Positions 60,015 to 64,000 of a stretch of DNA of 64,000 nt are shown one piece after another. Origin of the DNA: an uncultured Erythrobacter sp. (GTDB lineage: Bacteria; Pseudomonadota; Alphaproteobacteria; Sphingomonadales; Sphingomonadaceae); the NCBI RefSeq assembly GCF_947499705.1, contig NZ_CANMPJ010000002.1, forward strand, positions 558,001 through 622,000. Reading direction: 5' to 3'. How positions within the stretch are numbered: the first letter of the stretch is position 1; the number at the start of each line of letters is the position of its first letter. The position numbers and the translations under genes are program-made. The notes below the pieces were generated by a model. That model made no database searches. It was not told the DNA's origin and worked only from the letters and a program-made list of their open reading frames with translations.

Positions 60015-60737
60015 TCAATACATGTGCTGGCCGCCATTAATGCTCATGGTCGATCCGGTCATGAACGCGCCGTTTTCGGAGGTGAAGAAGGCAACGCCGC
60101 GCGCGATTTCCTCTGCCTGACCCAAGCGGCCGACGGGGATTTTGGCGACGATCTTCTCCAGTACCGGCTCCGGCACAGCGGCGACCATGTCGGTGTCGAT
60201 ATAGCCTGGCGCAATGGCGTTGACGGTGACGCCAGCCTTCGCGCCTTCCTGCGCTAACGCCTTGGTAAAGCCGTGAATGCCCGACTTCGCGGCGGCGTAA
60301 TTGACCTGGCCATATTGCCCGGCCTGTCCGTTGATCGAGCCGATATTGACGATCCGGCCCCATTTGCGTGTCCGCATGCCGGGGAAGGTCGCTTTCGCCA
60401 TGTTGAAGCACCCGCCCAGATTGACGCGCATGACATCGTGCCAATCGTCATAACTCATCTTGTGCAGCGTACCGTCGCGCGTGATCCCGGCATTGTTGAT
60501 GACGATATCGACGGGGCCGTATTCAGCCTCAACCTTGGCGCACCCTTCAAGGCACGCTTCGTGATCGCCAACATCCCATTTGTGTGATGCAATGCCGGTT
60601 TCTTCCGAGAACGCCTTGGCCGCGTCATCATTGCCACCGTAATTGGCAATCACTGTATGACCTTGCCGCTGGAGCCGGTTGCAGATCGCGGCTCCGATTC
60701 CGCGCGTTCCTCCGGTGACAATCGCTACTCGGCCCAT
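60015..60737 (-). CDS. phaB: Acetoacetyl-CoA reductase
   Basis: PhaB reduces acetoacetyl-CoA to (R)-3-hydroxybutyryl-CoA with NADPH in polyhydroxybutyrate synthesis. The 240-aa short-chain dehydrogenase has the Rossmann motif TGGTRGIG, NNAGITRD, the SIN...YAAAK catalytic set (VNIGSINGQAGQYGQVNYAAAKSGIHGF) and the AIAPGYIDTDMV and MTGSTMSINGGQHM tails typical of PhaB. No phaA or phaC lies in the window. Confidence 0.93.
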   Translation of the reverse strand: MGRVAIVTGGTRGIGAAICNRLQRQGHTVIANYGGNDDAAKAFSEETGIASHKWDVGDHEACLEGCAKVEAEYGPVDIVINNAGITRDGTLHKMSYDDWHDVMRVNLGGCFNMAKATFPGMRTRKWGRIVNIGSINGQAGQYGQVNYAAAKSGIHGFTKALAQEGAKAGVTVNAIAPGYIDTDMVAAVPEPVLEKIVAKIPVGRLGQAEEIARGVAFFTSENGAFMTGSTMSINGGQHMY

Positions 60738-60796
60738 CGTGGTTCTCCTGTGGGATGCTGAGCCTTGTATCTAGCCGTGCCGTAACGTCGGGCAAC

Positions 60797-60818
60797 AAAA
60801 AACCCCGCCGGAGCGAGG
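60797..60818 (-). terminator. Terminator after the outer-membrane-like gene
   Basis: On the minus strand CCTCGC, loop TCCG, GCGGGG (one T-G wobble) then six T (A-run at 60797-60802). It lies 37 bases after the stop of the gene at 60856. Confidence 0.85.
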
Positions 60819-60855
60819 TCTTGCATACGAATTAATGCGGTCAGCGGACCGCCAA

Positions 60856-61608
60856 TCAGAAGCGAATCTGCGTCCCGACATAGACAGCCTGACTGTCCTG
60901 CACCGAATTGGTCAGCGGATCGAGGCGGTCGCGCTCTTGCGAAAGGCGCACACCGGCGGTCACGTCGAGATTCGGCGAAAGGCTGAATGAGCCGCCAACA
61001 TCGACGGTCTGTGCACCGAGCGAATCGAGTGTGTTTTCCGAACGACCGGCAATCTGCTCGTCTTCAAGCGCGATGCGCGGCTGCAACCGGCTTGGCTTGT
61101 CTTCGCGAGTCGGACGCGCGGGTTCGAACTCGGTCAGATCAGGCACACTCAGATCGCGAACCGTGTCCGGAAGGACAACGGGACGAGCAAAGCTCTGATA
61201 CCCTCGCGCAGTACCGAGATTGTAGCGGCTTGGCTGCAAGGCTGCGATATTTTCGCTGGCGCTCGGGACAGCTTCGATCGCGGAACGGACCGAAATCGCC
61301 TGGGCGGTTTCGCTGTCGATCCGGACGGCAACAGTCACTGTGCGCTCACCCTGGATCGGCTGTGATCCTGCGGGAGTGAAGCGAATTCCCTTTTCACGGG
61401 CCTTGCCGGCGATACGCGCGGCCAGCTCGGGATCGACCGAAGCGGGCGTGAAGAAATCCAGCGCGGCTGTTTCAATTTTCTCGGCGCCATCGCCAAGGGA
61501 AACAACCGCAAGGCCGGTCGATGGAAGCACAAGAGCAAGCGCACCGGCAGCCGCAATCAGCGGCAGCTTGCGCTGCTTCATCGCTGTCTTGGCGTCCATA
61601 CGTGCCAT
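60856..61608 (-). CDS. Exported protein with outer-membrane-like C-terminus
   Basis: A 250-aa protein with a signal peptide (LPLIAAAGALALVLPSTGLA) and a low-complexity middle. The C-terminal 50 residues alternate polar and hydrophobic residues (VDVGGSFSLSPNLDVTAGVRLSQERD, DSQAVYVGTQIRF) and end in Phe, the usual BAM recognition pattern of outer-membrane strands. Three or four strands are too few for a barrel, so it might oligomerise or be something else. No family recognised. A strong terminator follows. Confidence 0.7.
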   Translation of the reverse strand: MARMDAKTAMKQRKLPLIAAAGALALVLPSTGLAVVSLGDGAEKIETAALDFFTPASVDPELAARIAGKAREKGIRFTPAGSQPIQGERTVTVAVRIDSETAQAISVRSAIEAVPSASENIAALQPSRYNLGTARGYQSFARPVVLPDTVRDLSVPDLTEFEPARPTREDKPSRLQPRIALEDEQIAGRSENTLDSLGAQTVDVGGSFSLSPNLDVTAGVRLSQERDRLDPLTNSVQDSQAVYVGTQIRF

Positions 61609-61951
61609 CGTGGTCTAGCTTCCCCTGTCTGGGCGGTTTTTACGTTACGGCAAAAGCAACTTTCGCCTGAACCTACCCTGAGTCGTTCCCAATATCACAA
61701 AATTATAGATTCGTGACGAACTTCTTCGCAATCATTTCTGTCAGGACCGGCGCGAGTCCTGCCCGACCTGTTGCTCTGGGCACACAGAAGCCGGCGTTGG
61801 CTAACCCGATTTCGCCCCAATTCAGCGTTCTGAAAGGCACGGATGCGCAGTTCGCAGGTATGAATTTCCCCGGCTTGAACCGGTTTCGGCGCTTGCCGCC
61901 ACGTCCGCTGCCATTATAGAGCCAAGCGTACTGACAAAGGAATACGCCTCC
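61609..61951. other. 343-bp region without a convincing gene
   Basis: Divergent promoter space between two exported-protein genes. AT-rich around 61690-61715 (CACAAAATTATAGATTC). A 68-codon frame at 61713-61919 lacks typical signals and is not counted as a gene. Confidence 0.6.
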
Positions 61952-62404
61952 GTGACACGCGCAATCTCAACCTACACCCGCTCGACCAAGCTGCTCCTGG
62001 CTGCCGCTGCGCTGGTTCCGCTTGCCGCATGTGGAGGCAATGATCGCCCGACGACTGAGCTACAAGCGGCTCAGGTCAACGCCATCGGCGTCAACGCATT
62101 CCTGTGGCGCGCTTCGCTTGAAACAGTGAGTTTTGCGCCGCTGCTGCAGGCCGACAGCGCAGGCGGCGTGATCGTGACCGATTGGTACGCGAACCCGTCA
62201 AATCCCGAAGAGCGCGTGAAGCTGACCATCACGATCCTCGACCAGGACTTGCGGGCCGATGCGCTCCGTGTTGCGGCGATCCGTCAGGTGGCACAGGCAG
62301 GCAATTGGGTGGACGCGCCGGTTCAGGCAGCCACCGTGCAGAAACTCGAAGACATTATCCTCACCAAGGCACGCGATCTGCGTCGCAAAGCTGTAGCCGG
62401 ATAA
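61952..62404 (+). CDS. DUF3576 lipoprotein
   Basis: A 150-aa protein from a GTG start with a lipoprotein signal ([14 protein letters not shown]) and the DUF3576 domain ([70 protein letters not shown]...). Conserved in Alphaproteobacteria; function unknown. It lies directly before leuS (25 bases), an order kept in many members of the group. Confidence 0.92.
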   Translation: MTRAISTYTRSTKLLLAAAALVPLAACGGNDRPTTELQAAQVNAIGVNAFLWRASLETVSFAPLLQADSAGGVIVTDWYANPSNPEERVKLTITILDQDLRADALRVAAIRQVAQAGNWVDAPVQAATVQKLEDIILTKARDLRRKAVAG

Positions 62405-62429
62405 TCCTTTTCGCGTTAGCGAGCTTTCC

Positions 62430-64000
62430 ATGACCGACACCCGTTTCGATCCGTCGCAGGCTGACGGGCGCTGGCAGCGCGCGTGGGCCGAGGCCGGGAC
62501 CTTCACCGCCGACAGCAACAGCGACAAGCCCAAGAGCTACATCCTTGAGATGTTCCCCTATCCGTCGGGGCGCATCCATATGGGGCATGTGCGCAACTAC
62601 ACGATGGGCGACGTGCTCGCGCGCTACAAGAAGATGCGCGGCCATGAAGTGCTGCACCCGATGGGCTGGGACGCCTTCGGCATGCCGGCAGAGAACGCGG
62701 CAATGGAAAAGAAAGTCCATCCAGGCAGCTGGACCCGCTCCAACATCGAAGCGATGAAGGCGCAGCTGAAGCGGATCGGCTTTGCACTCGATTGGACCCG
62801 CGAATTCGCCACCTGCGATCCGGAATATTACGGCCACGAACAGGCGCTTTTCATCGACATGTATGAAGCGGGCCTGGTCTATCGCCGGCAGTCGGAAGTG
62901 AACTGGGACCCGGTCGATATGACCGTGCTCGCCAACGAGCAGGTGATCGACGGCAAGGGCTGGCGCTCCGGCGCCGAAGTCGAAAAGCGCAAGCTTGATC
63001 AGTGGTTCCTCAAGATCACCGACTTTGCCGAAGACCTGCTGAGCGGGCTGGGCGACCTTAAAGACTGGCCGGACAAGGTGCGGTTGATGCAGGAGAACTG
63101 GATCGGCAAATCGTCGGGTCTGGAGTTCAGCTTCGAGCTTTCGAACGGCGAGAAGCTGCCGGTCTACACCACACGGCCCGACACGATCTTTGGATCAAGC
63201 TTTGTTGCGGTCGCTGCCGATCACCCGATCGCGCAGGGCGTCGCTGCGGATGATCCCGACGCGGTGGAATTCATCGAAGAATGCAAGCGCGGCGGAACGA
63301 CCGCTGCCGAGCTGGAAACCGCCGAAAAGCTGGGCTTCCGCACTGATATCACCGCACGCCATCCCTTCACTGGCGAGGCGATGCCGCTGTTCATCGCGAA
63401 CTTCGTGCTGATGGATTACGGCACCGGCGCGGTCATGGGTGTGCCGGGGCACGACCAGCGCGACTTCGAATTTGCGACCAAATACGAACTGCCGATTGCA
63501 CGCGTAGTCGCCAGCGATCCTTCACAGGCCGACGCGCCGATGGGCGGCGAAGCGGAACCGGGCGATGGTGTGATCGTCAATTCCGACTTCCTCGACGGTA
63601 TGAGTGTTGAGGATGCCAAAGCCGAAGTGATCAAGCGCGCCGAAAGCGGCGGGTGGGGCGAAGGCACGACCGTTTGGCGGCTGCGCGATTGGGGCGTTTC
63701 GCGGCAGCGCTATTGGGGCACGCCGATCCCGTTCATCCATTGTGACAAATGCGGTGTGGTGCCTGTGCCCAAGGACCAGCTGCCGGTGACCTTACCCGAT
63801 GATGTCGACTTCGAGACACCGGGCAACCCGCTCGAACGCCATCCTACATGGAGCAAGACCTCTTGCCCCAAATGCGGCGGCGATGCGCGGCGCGAGACCG
63901 ACACGCTCGACACCTTTACCAATTCCTCATGGTACTTCCTGCGCTTTGCCAGCCAGCCTGCGGATGCGCCGTTCGACCCCGAAGAAGTCGCCAAATGGAT
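62430..64000 (+). CDS. leuS: Leucine-tRNA ligase, N-terminal part (continues outside window)
   Basis: LeuRS charges tRNA-Leu. The first 523 codons are visible with no stop before the window end. The start at 62430 gives [16 protein letters not shown]. The class I HIGH-type motif is [15 protein letters not shown]; the Rossmann fold continues with [17 protein letters not shown]; the editing (CP1) domain includes [20 protein letters not shown] and [17 protein letters not shown]; zinc-like CDKC and CPKC follow; [12 protein letters not shown] begins the catalytic second half. KMSKS would lie beyond the window. The tRNA-Leu(UAA) it would charge is at 16316. Confidence 0.96.
   Translation, partial: MTDTRFDPSQADGRWQRAWAEAGTFTADSNSDKPKSYILEMFPYPSGRIHMGHVRNYTMGDVLARYKKMRGHEVLHPMGWDAFGMPAENAAMEKKVHPGSWTRSNIEAMKAQLKRIGFALDWTREFATCDPEYYGHEQALFIDMYEAGLVYRRQSEVNWDPVDMTVLANEQVIDGKGWRSGAEVEKRKLDQWFLKITDFAEDLLSGLGDLKDWPDKVRLMQENWIGKSSGLEFSFELSNGEKLPVYTTRPDTIFGSSFVAVAADHPIAQGVAADDPDAVEFIEECKRGGTTAAELETAEKLGFRTDITARHPFTGEAMPLFIANFVLMDYGTGAVMGVPGHDQRDFEFATKYELPIARVVASDPSQADAPMGGEAEPGDGVIVNSDFLDGMSVEDAKAEVIKRAESGGWGEGTTVWRLRDWGVSRQRYWGTPIPFIHCDKCGVVPVPKDQLPVTLPDDVDFETPGNPLERHPTWSKTSCPKCGGDARRETDTLDTFTNSSWYFLRFASQPADAPFDPEEVAKW

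Noticed and set aside
61713..61919. 68-codon plus-strand frame
   Set aside because: No Shine-Dalgarno, no domain, low-complexity; in promoter space.

Overview
The window looks like a chromosomal segment of an Alphaproteobacterium of the Sphingomonadales, most likely an Erythrobacteraceae/Erythrobacter-like marine heterotroph. I infer this from GC-rich sequence with short intergenic gaps, a 180-kDa-type NAD-glutamate dehydrogenase, a large-subunit-type GlnE, a CYP153-like P450, TIGR03643, DUF3576, DUF1223 and DUF455 proteins, and local gene orders I associate with that group (heparinase-purH, glnE-bcp-DUF455). No rRNA, IS element, prophage or CRISPR array was seen. It reads as core genome with small accessory patches.

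Layout. 1-6200: end of a heparinase II/III protein, purH, a 0.3-kb cluster of perfect hairpins, a small membrane protein coupled to an exported MsrA, a Fur/Zur regulator and dxs. 6.2-16.4 kb: MlaA-like lipid transport protein, crotonase, alpha/beta hydrolase, NnrU-like membrane protein, a thioesterase divergent from an HxlR regulator with paired operator-like sites, a tandem pair of exported amidohydrolases (one lacking its metal ligands), a GntR regulator, ihfB, a CPA2 K+/H+ antiporter and tRNA-Leu(UAA). 16.7-25.5 kb: PilZ protein, an unknown polytopic membrane protein, exported MsrB, a CYP153-like P450, a NatAB-type ABC exporter, queG and a ferredoxin reductase. 25.6-35 kb: NAD-glutamate dehydrogenase, a luciferase-like monooxygenase, a TPR protein, a hydrolase and a Tat-exported PhoD-like phosphatase.

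34.9-39.9 kb is the most unusual part. A four-gene, start/stop-overlapping minus-strand operon (58-aa, 200-aa and 132-aa membrane proteins plus a 63-aa XRE regulator) is preceded by three copies of a TATGGAAAG-type sequence. Divergent from it lies thrS, preceded by a 23-codon leader ORF with seven threonine codons in an eight-codon stretch, followed by mutually exclusive hairpins. This looks like a threonine-sensing attenuator whose leader may be read from a leaderless transcript. Close by are a TSUP permease and a stand-alone RNase A-like (CdiA-CT type) domain protein with a strong Shine-Dalgarno and no obvious immunity gene.

40-64 kb: DUF1223, agmatine deiminase, an M28 peptidase lipoprotein, glnE-bcp-DUF455, an M23 peptidase with a triple-hairpin 3' UTR ending in a textbook terminator, an acyl-CoA synthetase/P450 pair, the YqiJ/YqiK flotillin pair, a DUF4259 protein whose Shine-Dalgarno lies in a terminator-like hairpin, galU, murA, an overlapping RHH/GNAT pair, 3-methyladenine glycosylase I, a second PilZ protein, an acetoacetyl-CoA reductase, an outer-membrane-like protein, a DUF3576 lipoprotein and the first 523 codons of leuS.

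Common themes are methionine-sulfoxide repair outside the cytoplasm (msrA, msrB), two P450 systems with potential redox or CoA partners, and very tight packing. Five of eleven tail-to-tail gene pairs share a self-complementary 4-nt stop overlap.
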